Source: Ignavibacteriota bacterium (GTDB lineage Bacteria; Bacteroidota; Ignavibacteria; UBA10030; SZUA-254). From it: 64,000 bases of DNA. Positions 51,338-60,594 of the stretch are shown here, one piece after another. Position 1 is the stretch's first letter. Each line of letters begins with the position of its first letter. A program made the position numbers and the translations under genes. The stretch spans positions 1 through 64,000 of the forward strand of contig JACREZ010000032.1 of NCBI GenBank assembly GCA_016212665.1. The letters run 5' to 3'. The notes beneath the pieces are model-generated. The model was not told where the DNA came from and ran no database searches. It saw only the letters and a program-made list of their open reading frames with translations.

Positions 51338-51865
51338 ATGACGTTGTTGGGAATTTTATTTTTGTTGTTGGTTACTGTTTCAACAAGTTTCTCCGCTCCA
51401 TCTTTACCTCAACAAGAAAAGAACGACACTACCCAAACACTGAAACAGTTCATCAACCAATACGAGAAAACGTTCGACCCGTCCGTCTATCAAATTCCAA
51501 TTTCCATCTCGCCCACAAGCAACAGTAGTCAACATCCGGTTGCTGATACAATGTCAATGGAGAATGTCGAACTGACTTCCGGATTTCGTGTTCAGGTTCT
51601 TACAACTCAGGAAATTGATGAAGCAAATCTTCTTCAAGATTCTTTATCCACAATCTTCCCGACAGAATGGACATATATCATCTATCATACTCCCTATTAC
51701 AAAGTGCGTGTCGGCAACTACAGTGAACGTCACTCCGCAAACAGAATGATGCGGCAATTGTTAGAACATGGATTTGAAAATGCGTGGGTTGTGCCGGACC
51801 AAGTTGTGAAATATCCTCCGGTCCGTGTGCCTCCGGTCGTGATGCCGCTCGATACGCTTCGTTGA
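51338..51865 (+). CDS. Exported SPOR-domain protein
   Basis: About 175 residues if started at ATG 51338 (MTLLGILFLLLVTVSTSFSA is a signal peptide). The upstream in-frame ATG at 51299 adds 13 residues encoded by a palindromic repeat, GCCGAA...TTCGGC, so I prefer the later start. The SPOR domain lies at the C-terminus: FRVQVLTTQEIDEANLLQDS and PYYKVRVGNYSERHSANRMM. A proline-rich tail follows (RVPPVVMPLDTLR). It likely binds septal peptidoglycan, alongside the lipoprotein just upstream. Confidence 0.82.
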   Translation: MTLLGILFLLLVTVSTSFSAPSLPQQEKNDTTQTLKQFINQYEKTFDPSVYQIPISISPTSNSSQHPVADTMSMENVELTSGFRVQVLTTQEIDEANLLQDSLSTIFPTEWTYIIYHTPYYKVRVGNYSERHSANRMMRQLLEHGFENAWVVPDQVVKYPPVRVPPVVMPLDTLR

Positions 51866-51958
51866 TTGGTGAGTAGTGATTCGTGATTCGTGAGTGGTTA
51901 ATGATTTAGGTAATTCGAATTTTCAACTGAAATTTAAAATCATTAATCCGCAATCGCA

Positions 51959-52002
51959 CCCGCCTTAGGCGGGCAAGTCAATCCCTGCCTGCGGCAGGCA
52001 GG
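51959..52002. repeat. Two GC-rich palindromes after the SPOR gene
   Basis: CCCGCCTTAGGCGGG (51959-51973) and CCTGCCTGCGGCAGGCAGG (51984-52002). The first type recurs at 56406 and 58329. Confidence 0.75.
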
Positions 52003-52014
52003 CGAAATCCGAAA

Positions 52015-53802
52015 TCATCGCTTCAGTCGCACGTTCATTCCCTCCACGCTCCATCTCGCCCGAACTTTCAGCGTGTCACTGTAGAACGTAAAGCGTTCGG
52101 AAGGTTTGAAGGGAATCAGCGTTCCGTAAGAATATGCCTTGTTGCTGTCCGAATCAACAAATGCAGTGAGAACGTATTTTCCCTCCTCTAAATTATCAAA
52201 CAGAAAACTTCCGGACTTGCCAAGAACAAGTTGCCTCTTTCGTACACCCGATGAAAGCGGAATGGCAGAAAGAAATATCTTGGCGGAATCATTCGCATTC
52301 TCATTTTGCACAGTTCCTGAAATTGTTCCCAATTTATCTTTGTCAACAACCTGAAACTTGAAGACTTGAACGCTGTCAGCAAAAAGGTTGCCGGCAACAT
52401 CAACGACTGAGTCGAGAATGATGTTAAATGTGTAAGGCATTCCGTACGTTAATGGAGATTTCGGGGTGAACGTTCCGTGGGTTGTATTCCACCAATGATA
52501 GTTTCCGTCAATCTTTTTCTTCGAACTATCGAACAGCGAGAAACTTTGCTCGAACTTTTGTTTGAGAACCCATTCACTGATGGCGATGTGAATTGAATCT
52601 TCCGGGAAAACATCTTTGTTGTCGTTAGGGATATTGAGTAACGTTATCTTTGCTTTTGTTGTATCGGGTGAACCGCTTCCGTCAAAGTCCACCGGCTTGC
52701 TTGTTGAAAGCATGATGTTCCCAAGTATATCACGACTTTGAGAAATTGCTACACGATATGTCTTTGAACTATCTTGGGGAGTCGTCAGGATGACGGCTTC
52801 CGAAAGGGATGTATCGGATGGTGATACGTCAATAACAGAAAGACGTGTGTTCGTAAGCGTATCAACGATAGAAAGATTCTCAGCACGCAACGAAGATGAA
52901 TCAATCTGCTCGCTGAATCGAAGAAGAACATGTTGCTGGTCGAGTGCCCGTGCGCTGGAAAGAAACGGCGCGGATGTATCTTCAATCGTCAACTGTAGTT
53001 GAACATGTTGAAGGACGTTCCGTTCTGCCGTCAAAGAAAATTCCGACTGAGGAACGCCGAACTGGTCTGTCTGCTGGTCGTAGAAAAGATTTTTGTACTC
53101 ATCACGCACGGCAATGAGACGATAGTTTCCCAATCGAAGATACGGAAGAAGAAAGGTTCCATCTTTTCCTGTTTGAGTGAGGTAATCCGGTTTGGTATGA
53201 TTCGGATTTAACGTGTCACCGTTTTTGTTATCAAGCAAGTACGCAAAGAGCATGACTCCTTCCGGTTTCTCATCAAATATTTTTCCTGCAATCACCCCGG
53301 AATCAATATGGTCTCCAGTCGAAAAAGCGAGCGAGAACGATTCTGCCAACCTGTTTCCGTTCCGTAAATCTTTCACATCGGTCCCGAGTGTGAGAACATA
53401 CGTCGTGTTTGCGCGAAGTGAATCTGTGAATTTGATTTCGACATCGGTTCCGCTCCAATCGAGTTCCAACTCTCCTAAATCAGGCGAGAGAAAAATAGAT
53501 TCATCCACCGAGCGTTTGTCCACATACTCGCTGAACGATATTCTGAACACGTCATCGTGAAAGTTCGTCGTTCCACTCGACGGATATGTTTCAAGAATTG
53601 TCGGTGGAGTTGTATCTGCCGGACCGCCAGTGGGAGCCATTTGCCCGGCACAGGAGAGAAACAACAACGAGCAAAGTAATAAAACGATTAACAGTAAATG
53701 GGAATTCAACTGAATACTCTTAACTGGGAGGGAGTTGCACTCCCGAAATCCTAAGTTCAACTCATGCCCTGAAAAAAAACTAACCTGCTGTAACAAATTC
53801 AT
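52015..53802 (-). CDS. Lipoprotein with Ig-like domains (SbsA/Big_5 type)
   Basis: 595 residues. The N-terminus shows a lipobox, LLFLSCAGQMAPTGGP, about 45 residues in; this leader is long and starts inside the hicB region, so a downstream non-ATG start is possible. PPTILETYPSSGTTN and ISFSEYVDKRSVDESIFLSP follow the SbsA Ig-like pattern; a second unit is SAPFLSSARALDQQHVLLRF. A carboxypeptidase-regulatory-like domain is near 170-240 and again near 490-560. It is likely a surface protein of the cell envelope. Such gene arrays are frequent in this group. Function is unknown. Confidence 0.78.
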   Translation of the reverse strand: MNLLQQVSFFSGHELNLGFRECNSLPVKSIQLNSHLLLIVLLLCSLLFLSCAGQMAPTGGPADTTPPTILETYPSSGTTNFHDDVFRISFSEYVDKRSVDESIFLSPDLGELELDWSGTDVEIKFTDSLRANTTYVLTLGTDVKDLRNGNRLAESFSLAFSTGDHIDSGVIAGKIFDEKPEGVMLFAYLLDNKNGDTLNPNHTKPDYLTQTGKDGTFLLPYLRLGNYRLIAVRDEYKNLFYDQQTDQFGVPQSEFSLTAERNVLQHVQLQLTIEDTSAPFLSSARALDQQHVLLRFSEQIDSSSLRAENLSIVDTLTNTRLSVIDVSPSDTSLSEAVILTTPQDSSKTYRVAISQSRDILGNIMLSTSKPVDFDGSGSPDTTKAKITLLNIPNDNKDVFPEDSIHIAISEWVLKQKFEQSFSLFDSSKKKIDGNYHWWNTTHGTFTPKSPLTYGMPYTFNIILDSVVDVAGNLFADSVQVFKFQVVDKDKLGTISGTVQNENANDSAKIFLSAIPLSSGVRKRQLVLGKSGSFLFDNLEEGKYVLTAFVDSDSNKAYSYGTLIPFKPSERFTFYSDTLKVRARWSVEGMNVRLKR

Positions 53803-54073
53803 CTAACCGTTTTCGAGAAGATAACCTCTGAAATTTTGTCACAGGTATTTCCAAACGAACAACAGGTTCGGGAATAGTTTTCTTTTGTTCGAGCATCAAC
53901 TCAAGAAGCGTTTCTTTTACTCCTTGTAGTTCTTCTATTGCTTCAACAATTGTTTTTGCATATCCCTTACAACCCTTTAACAAAGGTATCGAAGCACAAT
54001 ACAATCCATCACTCATACGTTCAATCTGGATTGGATAATCTAACGAAAGATAATAGTGAATATCGTTTTTCAT
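53780..54073 (-). CDS. hicB: HicB-family antitoxin
   Basis: 97 residues. The HicB fold shows YPIQIERMSDGLYCASIPLL, then KGCKGYAKTIVEAIEELQGV, where a strand pair precedes the GxG-helix segment. The C-terminal end (KFQRLSSRKRLDEFVTAG) may be the DNA-binding arm. It should bind and neutralise HicA. Its ATG overlaps the stop of hicA (ATGA) and its end overlaps the lipoprotein start by 23 bases. Confidence 0.75.
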   Translation of the reverse strand: MKNDIHYYLSLDYPIQIERMSDGLYCASIPLLKGCKGYAKTIVEAIEELQGVKETLLELMLEQKKTIPEPVVRLEIPVTKFQRLSSRKRLDEFVTAG

Positions 54074-54333
54074 TGTTGTAATTCTTCTAATTCTTGGAGC
54101 GCTTTAATAAGATCTTGAACTTGGTATGTCGGTAATATATCATTTCTGCCGTGAGTTACAAGAGTAATGTTCCAATTCAAATCTGGATGGCTAAACACAC
54201 GGTGGCTCGTACCATGTTTTGAATGACGCTCTACAAAATTCAAGTTGAGAAGTAGTTTTCTCGCATCACGAAAACGAGTGTTATGTTTTCGCGAACGAAG
54301 TTTATTGATAATTGTATGAATTGATTCATCCAC
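54070..54333 (-). CDS. hicA: HicA-family mRNA interferase toxin
   Basis: 87 residues. The double-stranded-RNA-binding-like HicA fold has ARKLLLNLNFVERHSKHGTS then HRVFSHPD; the catalytic His is in the GTSHRVF segment, and VTHGRNDILPTYQVQDLIKA completes the fold. It is long by about 25 residues at the N-terminus. HicA cleaves mRNA unless bound by HicB. Together they form a small type II toxin-antitoxin module. Confidence 0.75.
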   Translation of the reverse strand: MDESIHTIINKLRSRKHNTRFRDARKLLLNLNFVERHSKHGTSHRVFSHPDLNWNITLVTHGRNDILPTYQVQDLIKALQELEELQQ

Positions 54334-54475
54334 ATTGCAATAATACCAAAATCAAAGAACCTTTCAAAAGATTTTATGATGGACTCCACTTGACGATTGA
54401 AGAGTTAATCAGAAATCAATGAAACAATGAATCTCTATGAGCCGTTGGCAATCGTAAATTGTAAATCAACAACTC

Positions 54476-56368
54476 TCACTCCTCCAACGTCGAAATATCC
54501 CCTTCGGCTAAACCCATCGCACGTGCTTTTAACACACGCCGCATAATTTTTCCTGAGCGGGTTTTCGGGAGTTTGTCAACGACGGTTACTTGTTCCGGTT
54601 TTCCAATCGGTCCCAACGTTTTGCCGACGTGTTGTTTGATTTCTTCGAGCAACTCATTCGATGATTGAAAGCCGGAGCGAAGCAGGCAATATGCATGAAT
54701 CACACTCCCCTTCACTTCGTGAGGAATCCCAATCACCGCCGCTTCTGCAACAGCGGGATGGCTCACCAATGCGCTTTCGACTTCCGCAGTTCCAAGCCGG
54801 TAGCCGGAAATTTTTATTACATCATCCACCCTGCCGATAATCCAGAAGTATCCATCCTTATCCCGCTTCGCGGAATCACCTGTTGTATATTTTCCCGGAT
54901 ACTTACTCCAATATTGTTGAACATATCTGTCAGGGTCATTGTAAACAGTTCGTAGCATTGCGGGCCATGGACGGTTTAGAACAAGATACCCTTCCTCTCC
55001 ATCTGCAACAGGCTTTCCTGTCTCATCAACAATTTCTGCCAGCTGACCAAAAAAGGGACGCGTCCCGGAGCCGGGTTTGAGAGGAACAGTAGGAGTCGGT
55101 GTAATCATGAACATCCCGGTTTCCGTTTGCCACCATGTATCCATAATCGGACAACGCCCGCCGCCGATAACTTTGTGATACCACTTCCATGCCTCCGGGT
55201 TGATTGGCTCACCGACACTACCGAGTAATCGCAATGATGAGAGGTCATGTTTTCGGGGCCAGGACTCACCGAAACGCATCAGTCCCCGAATTGCAGTCGG
55301 CGCTGTGTACAATACTGTAATTCCATATTTCGCAATCAACGACCACCATCGGTCGGGATACGGATATGTCGGTGCGCCTTCATACATGAACGAAGTTGCA
55401 CCAAGCAAAAGCGGACCATAGACAATGTACGAGTGTCCCGTTACCCAACCAGGGTCTGCGGCGCACCACCAACGGTCTGTGTCATTCAAATCAAAAACAT
55501 ATTTGAGAGTTGAATAGACGCCAACCATGTATCCACCATGAGTATGCAATATTGCTTTTGGCTTTCCTGTCGTGCCTGAAGTGTATAAAATGTAGAGCGG
55601 GTCTTCTGCATCCATGACTTCCGTTTGGCATTTGCCGTTAGCGATTGGCAACTTGATTAGTTCATGATAGAAGTAATCTCTTCCCGGTTCCATCCGCACC
55701 TGATGTTTCGTTCGCTGAACCACCACAACGGTCTCGACAGAAGGACAGCGCTTCAACGCTTCATCAACGGTTTTCTTCAACTCGACAATTTTCCCGTTCA
55801 TCCATCCGCCATCCGCCGTAATCACCATGCGAGATTGTGAGTCATCAATTCTTCCCTGCAACGAATCAACACTGAATCCGCCATAGACAACAGAATGAAT
55901 CGCACCAATCTTTGCACACGCGAGCATCGCAATAACAATTTCAGGAATACGAGGCATGTAAATCGTAACCCGGTCTCCCTTTTTCAATCCCATCGCACGT
56001 AGAACATTTGCAAACTGAGAGACTTCCCGATTGAGTGCATAGTACGAATACGTTCTTACCTGAGCATCTTCACCAACCCAAATGAGAGCAAGTTTGTTCT
56101 TATGCGATGTTTGTTGATGCCGGTCTAATGCGTTATGCACAATGTTGACCTGCGCTCCGACAAACCATTTGTAGAACGGCTTGCCGCTTTCATCCAACAC
56201 CTTGTCCCATTTCTTGTACCACTCTAATTCGTTTGCTTCGTTCGACCAAAACTCTTCAAGGTTTTCGTCTGCAAACTTTGCAAGTGCATCCCAATCCTTC
56301 ACACGCGCCTGTTCGATGACTTCCTGAGATGGATAAAATACTTCGCCTTCTAACTTGCTCTGATTCAT
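54476..56368 (-). CDS. acs: Acetyl-CoA synthetase
   Basis: 630 residues, slightly short of the E. coli enzyme. Motifs: LYILYTSGTTGKPKAILHTH, then WWCAADPGWVTGHSYIVYGP, TWWQTETGMFMITP, and the C-terminal LPKTRSGKIMRRVLKA whose lysine is acetylated in relatives. It makes acetyl-CoA from acetate and ATP, so the host can use acetate. Single gene; the spacer downstream of it and upstream holds repeats. Confidence 0.96.
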   Translation of the reverse strand: MNQSKLEGEVFYPSQEVIEQARVKDWDALAKFADENLEEFWSNEANELEWYKKWDKVLDESGKPFYKWFVGAQVNIVHNALDRHQQTSHKNKLALIWVGEDAQVRTYSYYALNREVSQFANVLRAMGLKKGDRVTIYMPRIPEIVIAMLACAKIGAIHSVVYGGFSVDSLQGRIDDSQSRMVITADGGWMNGKIVELKKTVDEALKRCPSVETVVVVQRTKHQVRMEPGRDYFYHELIKLPIANGKCQTEVMDAEDPLYILYTSGTTGKPKAILHTHGGYMVGVYSTLKYVFDLNDTDRWWCAADPGWVTGHSYIVYGPLLLGATSFMYEGAPTYPYPDRWWSLIAKYGITVLYTAPTAIRGLMRFGESWPRKHDLSSLRLLGSVGEPINPEAWKWYHKVIGGGRCPIMDTWWQTETGMFMITPTPTVPLKPGSGTRPFFGQLAEIVDETGKPVADGEEGYLVLNRPWPAMLRTVYNDPDRYVQQYWSKYPGKYTTGDSAKRDKDGYFWIIGRVDDVIKISGYRLGTAEVESALVSHPAVAEAAVIGIPHEVKGSVIHAYCLLRSGFQSSNELLEEIKQHVGKTLGPIGKPEQVTVVDKLPKTRSGKIMRRVLKARAMGLAEGDISTLEE

Positions 56369-56384
56369 TATACTACCTGTGATA

Positions 56385-56574
56385 ATTTCTGATTGCTGAA
56401 TTACTTGCCCGCCGACGGCGGGTGAAATTGCTGATTATTCTTTTTCGGCATGAGATTATAGTTTTTGCTTCACTGACATTTCTATCAACACAAAGTACAA
56501 AGCACCAAGTACGAAGAACAAAGGGCAATGAGCAAGAACTACCAATGACAAATGACGAATGACTATTGACATAA
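56385..56574. repeat. Spacer repeats between acs and mltG
   Basis: Contains CCCGCCGACGGCGGG (56406-56420) inside GATTGCTGA copies and a CAATGACAAATGACGAATGAC stretch near 56540, matching the repeats at 46021 and within tsaD. Confidence 0.75.
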
Positions 56575-57591
56575 TTAGAAATTTTCTTGCATCGCTTTCT
56601 TCTCTTCCCTAATTCTTTTATACTCACTCACCGCCTTCTTGTGTTCTTTGTACGTTTTTGTAAACGTGTGTCCCCCCTCTCCATTTGCAACGAAGAAAAG
56701 ATATTTGTGCTTTTGCGGGAATAGTGCGGCGCGAATTGAAGCGATTCCGGGATTGTTCACGGGTCCCGGCGGCAATCCCGAATTTAAATATGTGTTGTAC
56801 GGTGACTGCCGTTTCAAATCGCTGTACTTTAACGGGCGAGGACCGTTTGGAAGAATAAACTGAATCGTCGGGTCTGCCTGCAAACGTATTCCTTTCTTCA
56901 AACGATTGTAATACACACCCGAAACTATCGCCCTTTCAGAATCAACTCTCGTCTCCCCTTCGATGATTGATGCCATCGTGAGAACATCATGCATCGGTAA
57001 TTCAAGTGAGTCGGCTCGGGCTAACAATGTGCTATCAAATTCCTTTCTGAATTCTTTCACAAATTCTTCGATGATTGACTTCTCATCATCCTGCCAATAG
57101 AACCGATAGGTTTTTGGAAACAGATACCCTTCAAAAGAATGAGATTCAAAACCGAAATCTTCGACAAAATCCTCATCATACACAAGCGACATAAATCGGA
57201 CTGAATCAATTCCCGCCTCACGGGCAAGAACCGATGCGATTCTCTTCGATGTCCATCCTTCTGGAATACTGACGATGATTGCTTCGATGGAAGTTCCCGT
57301 TGCCAAGTCATTCAGAATGTCAACGTTCGACATTCCGCTTCTGAAACGATATTTCCCGATTTGAATTTTCGTCGTTGTGCCGTGAATCTTTCCGGCAAGT
57401 TTGAAGAGAAATTTGTTCCTGATGACGTTCGCCTCCGCAAGCCGGTCCATTACTTTTGCAAATGTCTCTCCTTTCGAAACAATGAATACTTTATCGTTCT
57501 CAAAGTTGTTCGGCGCCCAAAGAATTTGATAAAGGAAAAATACTCCACCAAAAATTAACAAGAGAAATGATATGAGGAAGAATTTCTTCAT
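56575..57591 (-). CDS. mltG: Endolytic murein transglycosylase
   Basis: 338 residues. An N-terminal membrane helix (LISFLLLIFGGVFFLYQIL) is followed by a LysM-like region and the YceG domain. The catalytic Glu211 is in LTMASIIEGETRVDSERAIV; QADPTIQFILPNGP and NTYLNSGLPPGPVNNPGIAS are family signatures. It cuts nascent glycan strands at the inner membrane and sets their length. Promoter not evident. Confidence 0.94.
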   Translation of the reverse strand: MKKFFLISFLLLIFGGVFFLYQILWAPNNFENDKVFIVSKGETFAKVMDRLAEANVIRNKFLFKLAGKIHGTTTKIQIGKYRFRSGMSNVDILNDLATGTSIEAIIVSIPEGWTSKRIASVLAREAGIDSVRFMSLVYDEDFVEDFGFESHSFEGYLFPKTYRFYWQDDEKSIIEEFVKEFRKEFDSTLLARADSLELPMHDVLTMASIIEGETRVDSERAIVSGVYYNRLKKGIRLQADPTIQFILPNGPRPLKYSDLKRQSPYNTYLNSGLPPGPVNNPGIASIRAALFPQKHKYLFFVANGEGGHTFTKTYKEHKKAVSEYKRIREEKKAMQENF

Positions 57592-57627
57592 GATTCCAAA
57601 ACAGTTGAGACCAAAGTAATTCTAAGA

Positions 57628-57752
57628 GGCTGTCTCATAAGTGCAATCGCCTTGGGTGTCATTCCTGCGAAAGCAGGAATCCATTTCATTTTCGACGATT
57701 CTGGATTCCCGTTGGCACGGGAATGACAAGTGTAAAGACTTTTGAGACAGCC
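57628..57752. repeat. 125-bp MITE-like repeat
   Basis: Ends are GGCTGTCTCA (57628-57637) and TGAGACAGCC (57743-57752), perfect 10-bp inverted repeats. Inside are the small palindromes ATTCCTGCGAAAGCAGGAAT and CCCGTTGGCACGGG. No transposase is encoded. Confidence 0.7.
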
Positions 57753-57774
57753 CCATGAATGTATTAAAGAATAC

Positions 57775-57884
57775 GGCTTTAGCCATAAAGTTCTAATGAT
57801 ATGAGAAATACGCTTTTGCGTTGACGACATCATGGCTAAAGCCAGGTTGTATCTTTGCTTCGACCCCATGCTGAAGCATGGGGT
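57775..57884. repeat. Second inverted-repeat block in mltG/tsaD gap
   Basis: GGCTTTAGCCAT (57775-57786) and ATGGCTAAAGCC (57832-57843) form a 12-bp inverted repeat; ACCCCATGCT/AGCATGGGGT (57863-57884) is a second hairpin. Typical intergenic repeats, no gene. The whole gap 57592-57937 is repeats. Confidence 0.7.
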
Positions 57885-57937
57885 TAATTGTTGGGCGTTT
57901 TGATGAGGGATGATAACTGCCATTAACTACATGTAAC

Positions 57938-59119
57938 TCATAGTTGAAGATATGGAACCGCGGTTAATTCCGACGAGGAAGTTATTCCCTGTTGAAGTTT
58001 CATCCAACCGAGCATGGCAATCATCGCTCCGTTATCTGTGCAATAATCAAACTTGGGAAAGAATACTCTCAGGTTTCTCGTAGATGCTTCACGCGTTAGT
58101 CGTCTCCGTAATTCCGAGTTAGCAGAGACTCCGCCTGCAACTGCAATATCCCGAATTGAAAACTTCTCACTTGCCCTCAATAACTTCCCGACGAGAACAT
58201 CTACAACAGCGGCTTGGAAACTTGCACACAAGTCGGTTAACAGTTTCCTGTTTTCTGTTTCCGATTTTTTATTAACAATTGACAATTCACTATTCACCAT
58301 TGACAATTTCTGATTGCTGATTGCCTTGCCCGCCTGAGGCGGGTGATATTGCTGATTATTATTTTTTAATTGCAAGTTATCGGTATCACTTTTTCCGCTA
58401 TCAGTACCCGAATGACTAATGACTAATGACAAATGACCATTGACCAAGTGGTTTTTCCTCAACCAATAAAGCACAGCGGTTTTAATTCCGCTGAAACTGA
58501 ATTCAAAGTTGTCTTCATCGAGATACGAACGGGGGAATTTTACAAACTCCGGATTTCCTTCCTGTGCGAGTTTATCAATAACAGGTCCTCCGGGAAAACC
58601 GAGACCGAGCATCTTGCCGACTTTATCGTACGCTTCGCCCGCCGCATCATCGAGTGTTTCACCAAGCAATGTATGCTTCAGTGGTTCATCAACACGAACG
58701 AGTTGTGTATGTCCGCCGGAGACAATCAAACAAAGGAACGGATAGTTTGGCTTTGGTTCATCAATGAAGTTTGCATACATGTGCGCTTCCATATGGTTGA
58801 TGCCGACGTAAGGGATTTTCAAACCAAACGAAAGTGATTTTGCAAAGTTCAAACCAACGAGTAACGCACCAATCAATCCGGGACCATACGTTACTGCAAT
58901 TCCATCGAGATGGTGTTTGTCAATTTCTGCTACACGTAATGCCTCATCCACAATAGGTATTATCAATTGTTGATGGGCGCGTGAAGCAAGTTCCGGGACT
59001 ATGCCACCGTACTGCCGATGTACAAGTTGAGAAGAAATGATATTCGATTTGATTTCTCCGTCAACCAGCACAGCCGCAGATGTTTCGTCGCATGATGTTT
59101 CAATTCCGAGTATGTTCAT
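57938..59119 (-). CDS. tsaD: tRNA t6A threonylcarbamoyltransferase with repeat-derived insertion
   Basis: 393 residues from ATG 59119; an in-frame start at 59155 is less likely. The ASKHA domain has ILGIETSCDETSAAV, the metal site GINHMEAHMYAN, SGGHTQL and the C-terminal VAGGVSANSELRRRL. It places t6A on tRNA position 37 with TsaB/E/C partners. The usual length is about 340; here residues 224-291, about 68 in all, are an insertion that matches the non-coding spacer repeats of this genome. The flanking parts are intact, so the protein may still work. Confidence 0.93.
   Translation of the reverse strand: MNILGIETSCDETSAAVLVDGEIKSNIISSQLVHRQYGGIVPELASRAHQQLIIPIVDEALRVAEIDKHHLDGIAVTYGPGLIGALLVGLNFAKSLSFGLKIPYVGINHMEAHMYANFIDEPKPNYPFLCLIVSGGHTQLVRVDEPLKHTLLGETLDDAAGEAYDKVGKMLGLGFPGGPVIDKLAQEGNPEFVKFPRSYLDEDNFEFSFSGIKTAVLYWLRKNHLVNGHLSLVISHSGTDSGKSDTDNLQLKNNNQQYHPPQAGKAISNQKLSMVNSELSIVNKKSETENRKLLTDLCASFQAAVVDVLVGKLLRASEKFSIRDIAVAGGVSANSELRRRLTREASTRNLRVFFPKFDYCTDNGAMIAMLGWMKLQQGITSSSELTAVPYLQL
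58247..58450. repeat. Spacer-type repeat inserted within tsaD
   Basis: About 204 bases inside tsaD, 68 codons long, in frame with no stop. It carries GGTCATTTGTCATT-like units, the palindrome CCCGCCTGAGGCGGG (58329-58343) and TTCCTGTTTTCTGTTTCC, all of which occur in non-coding gaps nearby. Confidence 0.85.
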
Positions 59120-59236
59120 TGCGGATAAAATAAGGAAAACTGCACTGCTTTTCAAAGCGAGACTGATGAATGCATAGGTAAAATATTTCGGTACGACTCA
59201 CTCACTTAACAATAAGACTTTGATTCAAATCTGAGA

Positions 59237-59268
59237 TTTGCACAGATACTCATAATTTTCTACCTTGC
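59237..59268 (+). promoter_or_regulatory. Bacteroidota-type promoter of efflux operon
   Basis: TTTG (59237-59240), 20 bases, TACCTTGC (59261-59268), one mismatch to TAnnTTTG; the start codon lies about 31 bases further. Confidence 0.45.
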
Positions 59269-59299
59269 AACCCAAGTTTTGTCTTACCGTACAACCTCC

Positions 59300-60487
59300 A
59301 TGACTGAAACAGAAAAAGCAGATCTATCGAAACTCAGAATATCTCGAGACGATGATAGTGTAGAAAAATCCCCTACCTCGAAAACAAAATATATTGTACT
59401 CGGAGTTATTGTTCTGATTGCAATAGTGAGTTACTTTGTTTTTCCAAACCTCACGAAACCGACCGAAGAAGTACAAATAACTTCCGTCTCAATGATTACA
59501 GCATCGCAAGCGAACGCGGCATTAACTGCGAGCGGTTACGTCGTCGCTCAACGGAAAGCGGCAATCGCATCCAAAGCAACCGGCAGACTTGTCTTTCTCG
59601 GTTTTGAAGAAGGGGACCAAGTAAAGAAGAATGAAGTCATTGCCCGAATTGAAAGCGCAGATATGTTAGCGGCATTGGAACAAGCGCAAGCAAACCTTTC
59701 CGTCAGCAAAGCAGATTTAAACGATGCGAAACAAACATTGGAACGAATGAATAAATTGTTTGAACGACAACTTGTATCGCAATCAGAAGTTGATGCGGCA
59801 CAAGCACGCTATGCCCGTGTTCTTGCTTCTATTTCATTGGCTGAAGCAACAGTAAAAGCGGCTGAAGTTCAGGTAGAGAACACGTTTATCCGCGCGCCGT
59901 TTGAAGGAACAGTCCTTTCCAAAAATGCTGATGTTGGTGAAGTTGTCGCTCCGTTCGGGGCAGGTGCAAGTTCCAAAGTTGCAGTCGTTACTATTGCCGA
60001 TATGAACTCGCTTGAAGTTGAAGCCGACGTTTCTGAATCAAACATTGAACGAATCAAACATAATCAACCATGCGAAATCTCGCTCGATGCATATCCTGAA
60101 AAACGATATGCAGGTTTCGTCAGCAAAATCGTACCGACCGCAGACCGCGCAAAAGCAACAGTTCTAACGAAAATAAAATTCAAAGAGCGTGATGAACGCG
60201 TACTTCCTGAGATGAGCGCGAAGGTTTTCTTCTTATCGAAAGAAGTCGAGCCAACATCCGATAACAAACCAAAAATTGTCGTCAGTCAGGATGCAATTGT
60301 GAATCGAAACGGAAACACGGTTGCGTTCCTTCTTCGGGAAAAAACCGTGAAAGAAGTGAATGTCGAAGTCGGTGCAATTCTTGGCACTAACTTCGAAGTA
60401 CTTCGCGGCTTGGCTCCTGGTGATAAAGTTATTCTCCGTCCGTCGGAGAATTTGCAGAACGGTTCTTCTGTGAAAATACGTGAGTAG
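59300..60487 (+). CDS. Membrane fusion protein (MacA/HlyD type) of an efflux system
   Basis: 395 residues from ATG 59300; a TTG at 59279 is weaker. A membrane anchor near residue 25-45 (YIVLGVIVLIAIVSYFVF) is followed by a lipoyl half, SGYVVAQRKAAIASKATGRL, an alpha-hairpin (LEQAQANLSVSKADLNDAKQ) and the second lipoyl half AEVQVENTFIRAPFEGTVLS, then a beta-barrel domain. It links the inner-membrane exporter to the outer membrane. A TTTG-N20-TACCTTGC promoter (59237-59268) lies just upstream. ATPase and two permeases follow. Confidence 0.9.
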   Translation: MTETEKADLSKLRISRDDDSVEKSPTSKTKYIVLGVIVLIAIVSYFVFPNLTKPTEEVQITSVSMITASQANAALTASGYVVAQRKAAIASKATGRLVFLGFEEGDQVKKNEVIARIESADMLAALEQAQANLSVSKADLNDAKQTLERMNKLFERQLVSQSEVDAAQARYARVLASISLAEATVKAAEVQVENTFIRAPFEGTVLSKNADVGEVVAPFGAGASSKVAVVTIADMNSLEVEADVSESNIERIKHNQPCEISLDAYPEKRYAGFVSKIVPTADRAKATVLTKIKFKERDERVLPEMSAKVFFLSKEVEPTSDNKPKIVVSQDAIVNRNGNTVAFLLREKTVKEVNVEVGAILGTNFEVLRGLAPGDKVILRPSENLQNGSSVKIRE

Positions 60488-60594
60488 TTATCCGTTATCA
60501 GTTACTCGTTATATGTTTTCAACAAGAGTATAATTAGAAATAGAAATCAACAATCATAAATCCGTAATCAAAAATCCTCAATCCGAAATCAACT
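60488..60594. repeat. Spacer with repeats between efflux adaptor and ATPase
   Basis: Contains ATCCGTAATCAAAAATCCTC and AATCCGAAATC, similar to 28585-28605 and 52000. No gene. Confidence 0.5.
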
